Below are positions 1 through 8,928 of a DNA stretch of 64,000 nt, one piece after another (within the stretch, counting starts at the first letter, position 1; every line of letters starts with the position of its first letter). The notes under the pieces are model-generated. The model worked only from the letters and a program-made list of their open reading frames with translations, searched no databases and was not told the DNA's origin. Position numbers and translations under genes: made by a program. The DNA is from Limosilactobacillus pontis (lineage in GTDB: Bacteria; Bacillota; Bacilli; Lactobacillales; Lactobacillaceae). The stretch spans positions 1 to 64,000 of the forward strand of contig NZ_PNFV01000001.1 in the NCBI RefSeq assembly GCF_002940945.1. Direction: 5' to 3'.

Positions 1-192
1 TGGGAGAACTCGCCGATGGAACGCTGGTGGAATGATTTTAAGCTCATTTGGTTAGCCAAACGCTCGCGGCCTAAAACATTGACGGAATTAGAACAATCAG
101 TAAAGGAAGCTATTAAATATTTCAACACTCAACGAGCTTATACATCCAAAAACGGCTTGACCGCGGAAAAATTCCGCGCTCAAGCCGCATAA
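1..192 (+). CDS. IS3-family transposase, C-terminal fragment (runs off window)
   Basis: The open frame enters from the left edge and ends at TAA 190-192. The 63 visible residues contain NSPMERWWNDFK, the conserved region around the last acidic residue of the DDE integrase core of IS3/IS150-type OrfB transposases, followed by the usual ELEQSVKEAIKYFNTQRAY and KNGLTAEKFRAQAA tail. Whether the rest of the element is intact cannot be seen. The reading frame shows no damage in the visible part. The enzyme would catalyse cut-and-copy transposition of its own element. Confidence 0.85.
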   Translation, partial: WENSPMERWWNDFKLIWLAKRSRPKTLTELEQSVKEAIKYFNTQRAYTSKNGLTAEKFRAQAA

Positions 193-222
193 ACTATTTT
201 TCTATTTGAACTGTATACTTGA
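1..222 (+). mobile_element. Right end of an IS3-type insertion sequence
   Basis: After the transposase stop, about 30 bp lead to TGTATACTTGACA (210-222). This ends in CA like IS3-family termini, and its reverse complement begins TGTCAAGTATACA. The left end is outside the window, so the inverted-repeat match and target duplication cannot be checked. The exact boundary is inferred. Confidence 0.55.
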
Positions 223-307
223 CAGGCGCTAGTGCCGTACCGGACTTTGGAGTCATTTTTGTATTTATAGAAGCGTGAAAGCATAACTGCAGTTGCGCTC
301 CTTTTTG

Positions 308-1135
308 TTATAAGTCAATTTCTAACATGATCGGGGTGTGGTCGCGTCGGGCACCGCTATCGATCATTGTTGAAGTCTGCAGTTTGTCGGCCAAGCGATC
401 ACTGACTAGCCAATAGTCGATCCGCCATCCTGAATTGTTCTGCTTGCTGGTAATTACCCGTTGGGCCCACCAGGAGTAAGCACCGGCAGTGTCGGGATGA
501 AGGTAGCGGAAACTGTCCGTAAAGCCGGCTGCCAGGAGCTTGGTGAAGTGCTCCCGTTCTTCATCGGTATAGCCAGCCGAATGATGGTTATTCGCTGGAT
601 GAGCCAGGTCGATCGGCTCGTGAGCGACGTTAAAGTCCCCGCTGGCGATGACCGGCTTGTCCTGGTCAAGACGGTGGAGATACTCGCGGTAGTGGTCATC
701 CCAGTCTTGACGTGCATCCAGCCGTTTGAGACCGTTGCCCGAGTTGGGGGTGTAGACCTCAGTCAGGTAGAACTCGGGGAATTCCAGGGTAATGATTCGT
801 CCCTCGTCGTCCATCGGCGCCGGCGCCCCAATCTGCGGCTGGGTAATCACTGGCTGATATTGCTTCTTGTAGAGGTACATTGTTCCAGCATACCCCTTGC
901 GTGCCGGTTCAACCGAGCTGCGCCAGACCACTGTGTAATCTGGGAAAAGATCGGCTAAAACCTGCAGGTGCTTCTTCGTCGGCCCATCCTTGGACAGCTT
1001 GGTTTCCTGGATGGCAATTGCGTCCGGGTCCTGGTCGGCAATCGTATGCAGGACCTGGCGGGTTTCCCCGGCTCGTTTAGACGTTCCAGTCAGGGCCGCG
1101 TTAATTGAATCAATGTTCCATGAGATAAATTTCAA
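308..1135 (-). CDS. xth: Exodeoxyribonuclease III (AP endonuclease family)
   Basis: A 275-aa enzyme of the Xth/ExoA endonuclease-exonuclease-phosphatase fold. It cleaves DNA at abasic sites and removes 3' blocking groups in base-excision repair. Visible family motifs are the N-terminal SWNIDS (N7), the metal ligand in AIQETKL (E44), TEVYTPNSG around 128, SGDFNVAH around 165-172 and the catalytic DH pair near the end (D265, H266, in ARRDHTPIML). The length is normal for the family. It starts 2 nt after the stop of the MazG-like gene, so the two are probably one operon for genome or nucleotide-pool maintenance. Confidence 0.93.
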   Translation of the reverse strand: MKFISWNIDSINAALTGTSKRAGETRQVLHTIADQDPDAIAIQETKLSKDGPTKKHLQVLADLFPDYTVVWRSSVEPARKGYAGTMYLYKKQYQPVITQPQIGAPAPMDDEGRIITLEFPEFYLTEVYTPNSGNGLKRLDARQDWDDHYREYLHRLDQDKPVIASGDFNVAHEPIDLAHPANNHHSAGYTDEEREHFTKLLAAGFTDSFRYLHPDTAGAYSWWAQRVITSKQNNSGWRIDYWLVSDRLADKLQTSTMIDSGARRDHTPIMLEIDL

Positions 1136-1137
1136 GA

Positions 1138-1467
1138 TTAATTCTCCTTTTCAATATCGCTCTGCTTGATGAACACCCCATCTGGCGTGGTTTCCCCCGT
1201 CCGATGGGCGATTTCCTCGTAGGCCGCATTCAGAGCTTTCCGGTGGTCAACCCCGACCAAGCGGCAGAAGATCAACAGGGCAATCTGCAGGTCACCAATG
1301 CTGTCGACCAGTCGCTCGTGATTCTGCTTATTGTAAGCCGCCGATATTTCTCCAAGCTCCTCGGCCATCTTCATGAACTCTACCCGCGGGTCGGCCTGGT
1401 CAATCCGCCGAGCGTGGGCCCATTCAGCAATCTTGGGAATCAGTTCTTCGTAGTTCACCTTTATCAC
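1138..1467 (-). CDS. MazG-like nucleotide pyrophosphohydrolase
   Basis: A 109-aa all-alpha protein of the MazG/dUTPase-2 superfamily. The metal-binding EExxE (E36, E37, E40 in AEELGEIS) and the downstream DSIGD (D55, D59) are present, as expected for enzymes that hydrolyse (d)NTPs to monophosphates and pyrophosphate. The small single-domain size matches the phage/Bacillus MazG-like subgroup rather than full-length E. coli MazG. It is first in a two-gene operon with exonuclease III, which fits a house-cleaning role. Substrate preference cannot be read from sequence. Confidence 0.85.
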   Translation of the reverse strand: MIKVNYEELIPKIAEWAHARRIDQADPRVEFMKMAEELGEISAAYNKQNHERLVDSIGDLQIALLIFCRLVGVDHRKALNAAYEEIAHRTGETTPDGVFIKQSDIEKEN

Positions 1468-1587
1468 CTCATCTCACCGCTATTATACGTGATTTGTTAG
1501 CAAATAGGAAAGCCGCTTTTCATTTGCCAAGGAGGGAAGCGCTATTCTATGATGAAACTATAAGATTGAGATAGAAAGGTGTTTTAA

Positions 1588-4110
1588 ATGATGAGCAAGT
1601 CAAAAACGGCCCTGCCGACCGAAATTGAAGTTCGGGGCGGCCGCGTTCATAACCTGAAAAGTGTCAACGTCAACATCCCCCTCCACAAATTTGTTGCTAT
1701 TTCGGGCCTGTCAGGTTCTGGAAAGAGCTCACTTGCCATGGGCATTCTCTATGAGGAAGGTTCGCGACGTTATCTGGAGGCCCTGTCCACCTATACCCGG
1801 CGGCGGATCAAGCTTGGTGCCCAGGCGGATGTGACCAGCGTCAAGCATATCCCCTCAGCCCTGGCCCTTAAGCAACGCCCGGCGATCCCGTCTGAGCGGG
1901 CTACTGTGGGGACGATGAGTGAAATCTTTAATGTCATCCGACTGATCTTCTCTCGGCTGGGGTCCCCCCGCTGTCCCAATGGTCACCAAGTCAAGCCCAG
2001 TCTGGCGATTGCTGAAGCGATGAGCAAGTCCGGCGACCAGATGGGGATGATTACCTGTCCCACCTGTGGGGTTGCCTTCCCAGCCTTCAGTGCTGAGGAT
2101 TTCGCCTTTAATTCCGCTGGGGCCTGTGAGAGATGTCAGGGGACCGGGGTTGTTCGCCAGATCGATGAAAGCAAGCTGATTGGTGATGCAAACCTTAGCC
2201 TAGCTGATGGTGCGGTGGCATCCTGGCACCTGCCCGGGCGGAATTTTATGCCAAGCGTTGCCGAGCAGGCTGGTGTCCGAATTCACGTTCCATACAAGGA
2301 CCTGACCGATAAGGAAAAGGATTTTGTGCTGAACGGCCCGAAGAAGAAGTTCAAGATGGATTTTCGTTCCGGAACCGGCCGGGTCTTCCACGACTTCAAC
2401 GCCCTCTACGAGAATGCCCACGAGGCGGTTTACGAGTCGGCCCGCACCAGCAAGAGCGAACGAGCTCAGAAACGAATCAGCGAGTTCTTCCATTACTCCA
2501 CCTGTCCGGTCTGCCATGGTACCCGTCTGAAGCCGGTTCTGCTCACCCAGCTGGCTGGTGGGCTAAACATTGCTCAAGTCAGTGAGTTGACCCTCGGCGA
2601 TCTCCCTAGTTGGAAGAAAGATGTACTCGGTGATTTACCCGCTAACATGAGCAAGATGGCCGATTCCCTCTTCAAGGAGTTTGATGACAACCTTCGCCCC
2701 CTGCTCGAGCTGGGTCTAGACTACCTAACCCTGTCACGAAATGGGAACACCCTTTCAACCGGGGAATTGCAGCGAATTCAATTGGCACGGACTCTGCGGA
2801 CGCAGACAACAGGGGTCCTCTATATCCTGGATGAACCCTCGATTGGCTTGCACCCCGACAACGTTGCCGGCCTGCTGAACGTCTTCCGGGAGCTGGTCGA
2901 CCAGGGGAACTCGCTGGTCGTTGTCGACCATAACGTCGACATCATCAAGGCCGCCGACTGGATCATCGAGATCGGTCCCGGCTCCGGAACCCAGGGTGGC
3001 CGGATTCTCGACCAGGGAACCCCAGACCAGATTGCCCAAGACCCTAACTCCAAGATTGGCCCCTACCTGAATGGTACCGCCCAGCTCCGTACCCGGCCGA
3101 TTGCCGATAAGCCCGCCGATCAGGAGATCAGCTTTGCAATTGGCGACTACTATAATCTGCATGACGTGGCCGGTCAGCTGCCAATCAACCGACTCAGCGC
3201 TGTAACTGGCTTCTCTGGGGCCGGCAAGACCAGTCTGATTTTGGATAGCCTGGTGCCAGCAATCAAGGCTCAGGCCAAGGGACTCGGGTTGCCCAAGCAG
3301 GTCAAACGGCTATCCTCCCCGCTGAAAGAGGTTGTCAGCGTTGACGCCGCCCCAATCGGCAAGACAATGCGGTCAACCGTTGCCACCTACACCAGCATCA
3401 TGGACAACTTGCGCAAGCTCTTTGCGGCCCAGCCCCTCGCTAAGGAAAAGCACTACACGCCGAGCTATTTCTCCTACAATAATAAACAGGGGGCCTGCCC
3501 AAACTGTGGTGGTAGCGGGATTGTCACGCTGGACATCCAGTTTCTGCCTGACATGCAGCAGACTTGCCCCGTTTGCAATGGCGAGCGTTATAACCAGGCT
3601 ATTCAGGCGGTCAAGTGGCATGGTTACTCAATTGTTGACCTCCTGGCCCTTGACGTTCGTGCCGCCCTTTCTGCCTTCAAGGACGTTCCGAAGATCGAAC
3701 GTGAACTGCAACTGCTTGAGGAGGTCGGCCTAGGGTACCTCCACCTTGGCGAGAGCACGCCAAGTTTGTCCGGCGGTGAGGCCCAGCGGCTGAAGCTGGT
3801 CAAGCACCTTAACCGAAATCAGGCCACGACTCTCTTTGTCTTCGATGAACCGACGATTGGTCTTCACCCCCTGGATGTCAAGACACTGCTCGACGTCATG
3901 CAGCGTCTGCTGGACCGGGGCGCCACCATTGTCACCATCACCCACGATCTCAACCTGATCTCCAATGCTGACTATATTTTGGACATGGGTCCCCGGGGCG
4001 GTAAAAACGGGGGACAGATTGTGGCCACTGGTCGACCGCAGGACCTGATTGATCAGTCGACCAGCCTGACTACTCATTACCTAGCCGAGTATTGGCATCG
4101 CTATAACTAG
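1588..4110 (+). CDS. UvrA paralogue lacking the UvrB-binding domain
   Basis: An 840-aa duplicated ABC ATPase of the UvrA family. Walker A motifs are GLSGSGKS (40-47) and GFSGAGKT (541-548). Signature motifs are STGELQRIQLARTL and SLSGGEAQRLKLVKHL. Zinc-finger cysteines occur in CERCQGTG, CPVCHGTR and the CPNCGGSG...CPVCNGER module. Canonical UvrA is about 940-950 aa. Here only about 45 residues separate the CPNGHQ motif from FAFNSAGACERC, where UvrA1 carries its roughly 100-residue UvrB-binding insert. This resembles UvrA2-type proteins linked to DNA-damaging drug tolerance, so classical excision with UvrBC is doubtful. It appears monocistronic, with RBS AAAGGTG and tandem ATGs at the start. 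Confidence 0.88.
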   Translation: MMSKSKTALPTEIEVRGGRVHNLKSVNVNIPLHKFVAISGLSGSGKSSLAMGILYEEGSRRYLEALSTYTRRRIKLGAQADVTSVKHIPSALALKQRPAIPSERATVGTMSEIFNVIRLIFSRLGSPRCPNGHQVKPSLAIAEAMSKSGDQMGMITCPTCGVAFPAFSAEDFAFNSAGACERCQGTGVVRQIDESKLIGDANLSLADGAVASWHLPGRNFMPSVAEQAGVRIHVPYKDLTDKEKDFVLNGPKKKFKMDFRSGTGRVFHDFNALYENAHEAVYESARTSKSERAQKRISEFFHYSTCPVCHGTRLKPVLLTQLAGGLNIAQVSELTLGDLPSWKKDVLGDLPANMSKMADSLFKEFDDNLRPLLELGLDYLTLSRNGNTLSTGELQRIQLARTLRTQTTGVLYILDEPSIGLHPDNVAGLLNVFRELVDQGNSLVVVDHNVDIIKAADWIIEIGPGSGTQGGRILDQGTPDQIAQDPNSKIGPYLNGTAQLRTRPIADKPADQEISFAIGDYYNLHDVAGQLPINRLSAVTGFSGAGKTSLILDSLVPAIKAQAKGLGLPKQVKRLSSPLKEVVSVDAAPIGKTMRSTVATYTSIMDNLRKLFAAQPLAKEKHYTPSYFSYNNKQGACPNCGGSGIVTLDIQFLPDMQQTCPVCNGERYNQAIQAVKWHGYSIVDLLALDVRAALSAFKDVPKIERELQLLEEVGLGYLHLGESTPSLSGGEAQRLKLVKHLNRNQATTLFVFDEPTIGLHPLDVKTLLDVMQRLLDRGATIVTITHDLNLISNADYILDMGPRGGKNGGQIVATGRPQDLIDQSTSLTTHYLAEYWHRYN

Positions 4111-4136
4111 GGCAGCCAATTCTCCAAAAACACAAT

Positions 4137-4174
4137 TGGGCTCCAGAACTCGGTTTTGCCGAGCTTTGGAGCCC
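4137..4174. terminator. Long hairpin between convergent genes
   Basis: TGGGCTCCA and AACTCGG pair with CCGAG and TGGAGCCCA around a TTTT loop, between the UvrA-like gene and the oppositely oriented crcB pair. The T-tract is weak, so termination is probable but not certain. Confidence 0.55.
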
Positions 4175-4218
4175 ACTTATGTTTTACACTGTTATTTTTG
4201 GCTCATAGCGTATTTTAT

Positions 4219-4557
4219 CTATATCTGCATTCCGACCCAGGCGGCGAGCAGGCCTCCAGCATAGGAAAGCATGAAGTAAACAAGCAGGCTTCCCCACCGA
4301 TGCTCATCGATCATCGCAACCAGCTCAGTGTTAAAGGTTGAGAAGGTGGTATAGCCACCGAGCAGACCGACTCCCCAAAAGCGCATCGCAGCGTCACTGG
4401 CAGCCAGGTGACCGGTCAATAGACCAAGAGCCAGGGCACCGGTCAGGTTGATCAGCAGGGTTGCCAGTGGCCAGTCGATCCGACACCTCTTCCAACGGCT
4501 GGTCAGCCAGTAACGCAGGAGGGCGCCAAGGGCCGCACCGCAACCAACACTAAGCAT
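4219..4557 (-). CDS. crcB: Fluoride channel subunit CrcB/Fluc (second of pair)
   Basis: A 112-aa protein with four hydrophobic segments and the family hallmarks GALLRYWLTSR, NLTGALALGLLTG and GGYTTFSTFNTE, the last being the Phe-box/Thr track of Fluc channels. Fluc channels export fluoride passively as dual-topology dimers. Adjacent crcB pairs, as here, usually encode the two antiparallel halves of a heterodimer. Its start overlaps the upstream crcB by 8 nt, which indicates translational coupling. Confidence 0.93.
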   Translation of the reverse strand: MLSVGCGAALGALLRYWLTSRWKRCRIDWPLATLLINLTGALALGLLTGHLAASDAAMRFWGVGLLGGYTTFSTFNTELVAMIDEHRWGSLLVYFMLSYAGGLLAAWVGMQI

Positions 4558-4936
4558 GGTGGTCCACCATCCTTCCCAGATGACGAGCCAGCAGCATCCC
4601 CAGCCCGGCCATTACTAGACCGCAACCCATGCTCAACAACAAATAAAGGCCCGCACTGGTCAGACTATGCAAAGCGAGCTTGATGGTGGTTGTCGAAAAT
4701 GAAGAGAAGGTGGTAAAAGCCCCGACCAGTCCGGTACCGAGCCCAGCATTCAGCCAGCCGGCCAGGAGATCCCGTTCGATGACGTAGTAGGTCAGAAACG
4801 CCAGCAGGAAGCAGCCCAGCAGGTTGGCGATTAGGACCCCCTTGACGTCAAGAGCGGTACTGAGCAGGTCACGGAAGATCCCGCCAGCAAACCCGAAGGC
4901 GGCTACACTGATGGCATTCGATAGTTTCATTGTCAA
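4550..4936 (-). CDS. crcB: Fluoride channel subunit CrcB/Fluc (first of pair)
   Basis: A 128-aa four-helix membrane protein with GGIFRDLLS, NLLGCFLLAFLTY and GAFTTFSSFSTTTIK, the conserved Arg, Asn and TFS(T)F positions of Fluc fluoride channels. It is first in a two-gene operon with the overlapping second crcB. The approximately 110 nt upstream do not show the conserved core of the crcB fluoride riboswitch, so regulation is unclear and expression may be constitutive. Confidence 0.93.
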   Translation of the reverse strand: MTMKLSNAISVAAFGFAGGIFRDLLSTALDVKGVLIANLLGCFLLAFLTYYVIERDLLAGWLNAGLGTGLVGAFTTFSSFSTTTIKLALHSLTSAGLYLLLSMGCGLVMAGLGMLLARHLGRMVDHHA

Positions 4937-5050
4937 AACTCCCTTAATTTAGAAAATCATCATTTCATCTTACTACGCCGAATGCAGTTTGCCAATCATC
5001 CCTGCTAAGCTGGTATAATAAGAAAAAATAAAAATAAGGAAGTAATCACC

Positions 5051-5443
5051 ATGAAGATGCGTCGTATCGACCATATTGTTTTAACCGTCACTAGCCTTGA
5101 GGAAAGCAGCCGTTTTTACCATGAGGTATTCGATATGCCGATCATTGATCGCCAGACCAGTGACAGCGTGATCACCCTGCGTTGTGGCCATCAGTTGATC
5201 CGCCTGCAGAAGGCCGACCGGCCAACCGACTTGAAGGCGGCTCAACCGACCGTTGGCAGCGCGGACCTCTGCCTGGTTGCTGGTGACAAGTTAGAGGACA
5301 TCCTCCACCACCTGCGTAGTTACTACGTGGACGTAGTCGCTGGGCCGGTGGAGAAGCACGGTTCCGAGGGTGCCATGACCTCGATCTACGTGCACGATCC
5401 CGACAACAACCTGGTCGAGATTGCCGTCTACAAGAACAAGTAA
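5051..5443 (+). CDS. VOC-superfamily protein (glyoxalase/bleomycin-resistance fold)
   Basis: A 130-aa single-domain protein starting RRIDHIVLTVTSLEESSRFY and ending in DPDNNLVEIAVY. These give the paired beta-alpha-beta-beta-beta modules and the His (near residue 8) and Glu (in LVEIAVY) metal-ligand positions of vicinal-oxygen-chelate enzymes. The family includes glyoxalase I, dioxygenases and drug-binding proteins, and the substrate is not deducible here. It stands alone between convergent neighbours. The RBS AAGGAAG supports the chosen ATG. Confidence 0.85.
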   Translation: MKMRRIDHIVLTVTSLEESSRFYHEVFDMPIIDRQTSDSVITLRCGHQLIRLQKADRPTDLKAAQPTVGSADLCLVAGDKLEDILHHLRSYYVDVVAGPVEKHGSEGAMTSIYVHDPDNNLVEIAVYKNK

Positions 5444-5469
5444 TACGATTCGACCTCATTAGAATATAG

Positions 5470-5518
5470 ACAAGGGACCTTAGGCGTTCAAATCTTTCGA
5501 ACGCCTAAGGTCCCTTGT
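5470..5518. terminator. Perfect 20-bp inverted repeat between convergent genes
   Basis: ACAAGGGACCTTAGGCGTTC (5470-5489) is exactly repeated in inverse at 5499-5518 with a 9-nt loop. It lies between the VOC gene and the convergent AarF gene. There is no T-tract, so it may work as a strong barrier hairpin rather than a textbook intrinsic terminator. Confidence 0.6.
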
Positions 5519-5538
5519 TACTGAAAACGCGGCTATCC

Positions 5539-7290
5539 TTACTTATTCTTGTTACGCCAGTTCTTCCACCGGTGACCGATCTCGCTTAGGACAAGGGCAA
5601 CAATCACGACTAGGGCGATTGAGTAGCCGATTACCCCGAGGCGGAAGATGTGGGGATGCTGGCTACTACCCTCAATGATCACCGAAGAGCCGAGGATCAC
5701 CGCTGCGAGGATGATCACGATTAGAAAACGGTTGGTAATCCGCTCTACCTGCTTGATCAATCGTTCCTGGCCCTTAAGCTTGAAGTTGACCTGGGCGTCG
5801 CCATTGGCAATCGTCTCCAGGGTAGCGTTGATCCGGTCCGGTAGCTGGGCCGTCTCTTGGGCGGTAGTAACGAGATTGATCAACTGGTCATCCAAGCTGT
5901 CACGCCAGTTGAACTTCCGCTTTAGGTAGCGGAGCCCGAACGGCCGGGCAACCTCCATCATCGAGATGTCGGGGTCGAGCCGGGCCACGGTACTCTCCAG
6001 GGTACCAAATGCCTTAATCAGGAGGGTTACTTCGGGTTTCATCTGCAGGTGGTTGCGCTGACAGAGCTGAACAATCTGGTAGAGCATTGTCGCAAAGTCG
6101 ATCTCCCCAACCCCCATCGCCAAGTAAGGCCGGATAAAAGTGCCCAGCTCCTTGGTGAAGGCCGGTTCGTCAAGGGGCCCGGTCTGGTTGCAGATGGCCA
6201 GGACCGCCTGGGAAATCCGCCGTACATTCTTAGTTGTGATGGCCAAAATCACGTTAGCGATCCCGTCAGCCATGGTTGGGGTCAAGGTTCCCATCATTCC
6301 AAAGTCCAGGTAGACAATCCGGTACGGCGGCAGGGCCGTTTCCTGCTGGTAGCTGATGGCCGTCTTCCCTACCTGAACCTGGTGCTGATGGGTCGTCTTC
6401 ATCGCTGGTGGGTTCTGGTCAGCCGTAGCGAGGCTATGGATCAGGATGTTGCCCGGATGCGGATCGGCATGGAAGAAGTGGTCGACGAAGACCTGTTTCA
6501 TAAAGTTTTTGACCAGGACGTTAGCGATGTACTTACGTTGGGCTGGCAAATCCGGATCATCCTGGTCACTGGCATTTTGTGGAAAGAGGTTGCGGACACT
6601 CTTTCCTGACATCGCCTCATTCACCAGGATCTGAGGCGCACAGTACTTAGCGTAGACCTTAGGAACAGTGATGATGTCGTCACCGTTGTTGAGCCGGTAG
6701 AACTCCTCTCCATTGTGAACCTCGTTCATTGTGTTGACCTCACTGAGCAGGGATCGGCTGAGCTCGTCGAGAACCTTATCCAGGTTGACCACTGTCACCT
6801 CGTTGGGTACGTACTGGAAGAGCTTGACCGCCCGACGCAGCAGGGCAATGTCGGTGTTGACCAGCTGCCCGACCGCCGGGTGCTGAACCTTGACCACCAC
6901 CGGGGTACCGTCCTTAAGAGTCGCGTGGTGAACCTGGCCAATCGATGCCGAGGCAAAGGGCCGGTGATCGAAGCTGGCAAAGACCTCATCAATATCATGA
7001 CCGGTCTGATTCTTGAAGGTCTCTTGGACACTGGTGAAGGGGTCGGCCTTGACCTGGTCCTGGAGCTGGCGGAGGGTTTTGACATAGGCCGGCGAGATTA
7101 AGTCCGGCCGGGTTGATAGGATCTGCCCCATCTTGATAAAGGTTGGGCCGAGCTCTTGGAGAGCGGCGGAAACCTCCTCGGGATTCTTCTGATGGTAGAA
7201 ATTACTGAGAAAGTGGTGGCGGCGCATTACCTGCATAATCTCACGCAGGCGCTGCCCCTTCTTAATTTCGGTGTCGGTCGCACTGGTCAT
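5539..7290 (-). CDS. AarF/ABC1/UbiB-family atypical kinase
   Basis: A 583-aa protein of the UbiB/ADCK family. It has the N-terminal KxGQ motif (GPTFIKMGQILSTRPDL), the ATP-binding lysine in VVVKVQHP, the catalytic-loop-like HADPHPGN and the metal-binding DFG in VYLDFGMMG. Two hydrophobic helices at the C-terminus (last 60 residues) should anchor it in the membrane. In respiring bacteria UbiB supports ubiquinone synthesis. Lactobacilli lack that pathway, so the role here is unknown, perhaps in isoprenoid or lipid handling. An ATG at 7299 is also in frame, but AGGA at the right distance favours the ATG at 7290. Confidence 0.88.
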   Translation of the reverse strand: MTSATDTEIKKGQRLREIMQVMRRHHFLSNFYHQKNPEEVSAALQELGPTFIKMGQILSTRPDLISPAYVKTLRQLQDQVKADPFTSVQETFKNQTGHDIDEVFASFDHRPFASASIGQVHHATLKDGTPVVVKVQHPAVGQLVNTDIALLRRAVKLFQYVPNEVTVVNLDKVLDELSRSLLSEVNTMNEVHNGEEFYRLNNGDDIITVPKVYAKYCAPQILVNEAMSGKSVRNLFPQNASDQDDPDLPAQRKYIANVLVKNFMKQVFVDHFFHADPHPGNILIHSLATADQNPPAMKTTHQHQVQVGKTAISYQQETALPPYRIVYLDFGMMGTLTPTMADGIANVILAITTKNVRRISQAVLAICNQTGPLDEPAFTKELGTFIRPYLAMGVGEIDFATMLYQIVQLCQRNHLQMKPEVTLLIKAFGTLESTVARLDPDISMMEVARPFGLRYLKRKFNWRDSLDDQLINLVTTAQETAQLPDRINATLETIANGDAQVNFKLKGQERLIKQVERITNRFLIVIILAAVILGSSVIIEGSSQHPHIFRLGVIGYSIALVVIVALVLSEIGHRWKNWRNKNK

Positions 7291-7366
7291 TTTAATCATC
7301 CTAACTACTTGAAATATATTAGTTCTATTTTACCGCAAGTCCGGTGCAAAAGAATTGGGAAAAATA

Positions 7367-7396
7367 TTGGTCAGGGTATAACAAACTTGATACAAT
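7367..7396 (+). promoter_or_regulatory. Sigma-A promoter for the CBS-domain membrane protein
   Basis: TTGGTC (7367-7372) and TACAAT (7391-7396) are separated by 18 bp, upstream of the gene starting at 7440. Confidence 0.6.
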
Positions 7397-7439
7397 AGAT
7401 ACTGAAATTATTTTATGGAAATAGGTGAATATATCAAAT

Positions 7440-8795
7440 ATGGGTACATTATGGTCTTCATATTGGTTTAAGTTAGTTGTTATCATTCTGATTTTACTGC
7501 TGGCGGCGCTGTTCACGCTGCTGGAGTATTCCGTCGTCAAGGTACGGCCGAGCGAATTAAAGGAGCTCAAGCAGACCCGCAAGGTCAAGCGTGCCGAGCA
7601 CATGGTCGGCAACCTCAACGAGTACCTGTCCACCGCCCAGGTCGGGGTCACGATGACCTCCCTGGTATTAGGGTGGATTGGTGATCAGTTCATCACTGAC
7701 CTCCTGCTCAAGATTACGGTCGTTCCGGCAACGGTACGAGAGATTATCTCCCCAATCCTGGGTGTGCTGATCTTCACCTTCTTCCACGCGGTCTTTACCG
7801 ACCTGGTTCCAAAGAACATGGCGATCGACCGGCCCGTGCCGATCCTATTGTCCATCGTGCACCCGATCCAGTTCTTCCACACGATTTTCTACCCATTCGT
7901 CTGGCTGTTTGCCGTCGTGGCGGCTCAGATCACCAAGATGCTGGGTTACAACGTCCAGCCGGAAGAGGATACCTATTCACAAAACGAAATCATGACCCTC
8001 TCCCAGCAGTCCGAAAAGGCTGGTGAGATGGACAAGGAGGACGTGCTCTTCATGCGGCGGGCCTTTCAAATGAACGATAAGGTCGCTGAAGATATCATGA
8101 TTGACCGGACCCAGCTGTCGGTGATCGATATTCAGGCAACGATCGACGATGCGGTTAAACTTTACTTTGAGAAGAGATTCACCCGATTCCCGGTTGTGGC
8201 CAACAACGATAAGGATCACATCCTGGGTTACATCTTCTCCTACGATATTATGCGGCAGAGCCAGATCAACCCTGAACAATCCATTCGGACGATCATGCGG
8301 AAGATTCCGATCGTCTACGAGAGCGAGCCGATCACCAAGGTTCTTCAAGTCATGATGAAGAAGCAGGTACCAATCGTTGTCGTTCAGGACGAGTACGGTG
8401 GGACCTCCGGAATCATCACCGACAAGGATATCTACGAGGAGCTGTTTGGTACGGTCGGTGAGGAAATCGACCATGCCACCTCAGACATGATCGAGAAGAA
8501 GGACCCCGACAGCAAGGGTAATCCAACCTACGAGGTTTCTGGGAAGATGCCGCTGGCAGACTTCGAGCGTTACTTTAACACCAGCATTGAGCAATTCGAT
8601 AACTCCGAGGTAACCACGCTGACCGGGTTCTTCCTGGAACGGCAGTATGACTTGAGGGTTGGCCAACCGATCCGGGTTGATAACTTCTCCTTCACCCCGT
8701 TAGACTTGCAGAATGCCTACGTTAATAAGTTCAAGGTTGTCTATATCAAACCAAAGAAAAAGAAAACTGATCAAAACGACCAGGACAAGAAATAA
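7440..8795 (+). CDS. HlyC/CorC-family membrane protein (DUF21, CBS pair, CorC domain)
   Basis: A 451-aa protein with an N-terminal DUF21 region of about four membrane helices (roughly residues 10-150, including the NEYLSTAQVGVTMTSLVLGW and DLVPKNMAI motifs of the CNNM/CorC family), then two CBS domains (around 205-330) and a C-terminal CorC/HlyC domain. CNNM/CorC proteins are linked to Mg2+ export. The name hemolysin is historical. A GTG at 7425 is in frame, but the AGGTG around it acts better as the RBS for the ATG at 7440. A strong hairpin terminator follows directly. Confidence 0.88.
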   Translation: MGTLWSSYWFKLVVIILILLLAALFTLLEYSVVKVRPSELKELKQTRKVKRAEHMVGNLNEYLSTAQVGVTMTSLVLGWIGDQFITDLLLKITVVPATVREIISPILGVLIFTFFHAVFTDLVPKNMAIDRPVPILLSIVHPIQFFHTIFYPFVWLFAVVAAQITKMLGYNVQPEEDTYSQNEIMTLSQQSEKAGEMDKEDVLFMRRAFQMNDKVAEDIMIDRTQLSVIDIQATIDDAVKLYFEKRFTRFPVVANNDKDHILGYIFSYDIMRQSQINPEQSIRTIMRKIPIVYESEPITKVLQVMMKKQVPIVVVQDEYGGTSGIITDKDIYEELFGTVGEEIDHATSDMIEKKDPDSKGNPTYEVSGKMPLADFERYFNTSIEQFDNSEVTTLTGFFLERQYDLRVGQPIRVDNFSFTPLDLQNAYVNKFKVVYIKPKKKKTDQNDQDKK

Positions 8796-8800
8796 CCATT

Positions 8801-8836
8801 AACGGCTGCGGAAAGCTAATTTCCGCAGCCGTTTTG
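8801..8836 (+). terminator. Intrinsic terminator after the CBS-domain protein
   Basis: AACGGCTGCGGAAA and TTTCCGCAGCCGTT form a 14-bp stem with a 5-nt loop, ending in TTTTG. Confidence 0.85.
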
Positions 8837-8928
8837 TAATATTTATTAACATTTCCCCTTCCCTGCTGGTACCCAAGGCTGTTTTAGGCTATGATAGGGC
8901 CAACAAAAAGAAAGTGGAGGATTTTCTC

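Noticed and set aside
461..958. Open frame antisense to exonuclease III, and many similar long antisense frames through the GC-rich half
   Set aside because: They lie inside well-supported genes, lack RBS and family motifs, and reflect the high GC content of the opposite frame.
4937..5050. Fluoride riboswitch before the crcB pair
   Set aside because: The conserved pseudoknot core of the crcB motif could not be found in the short upstream region.
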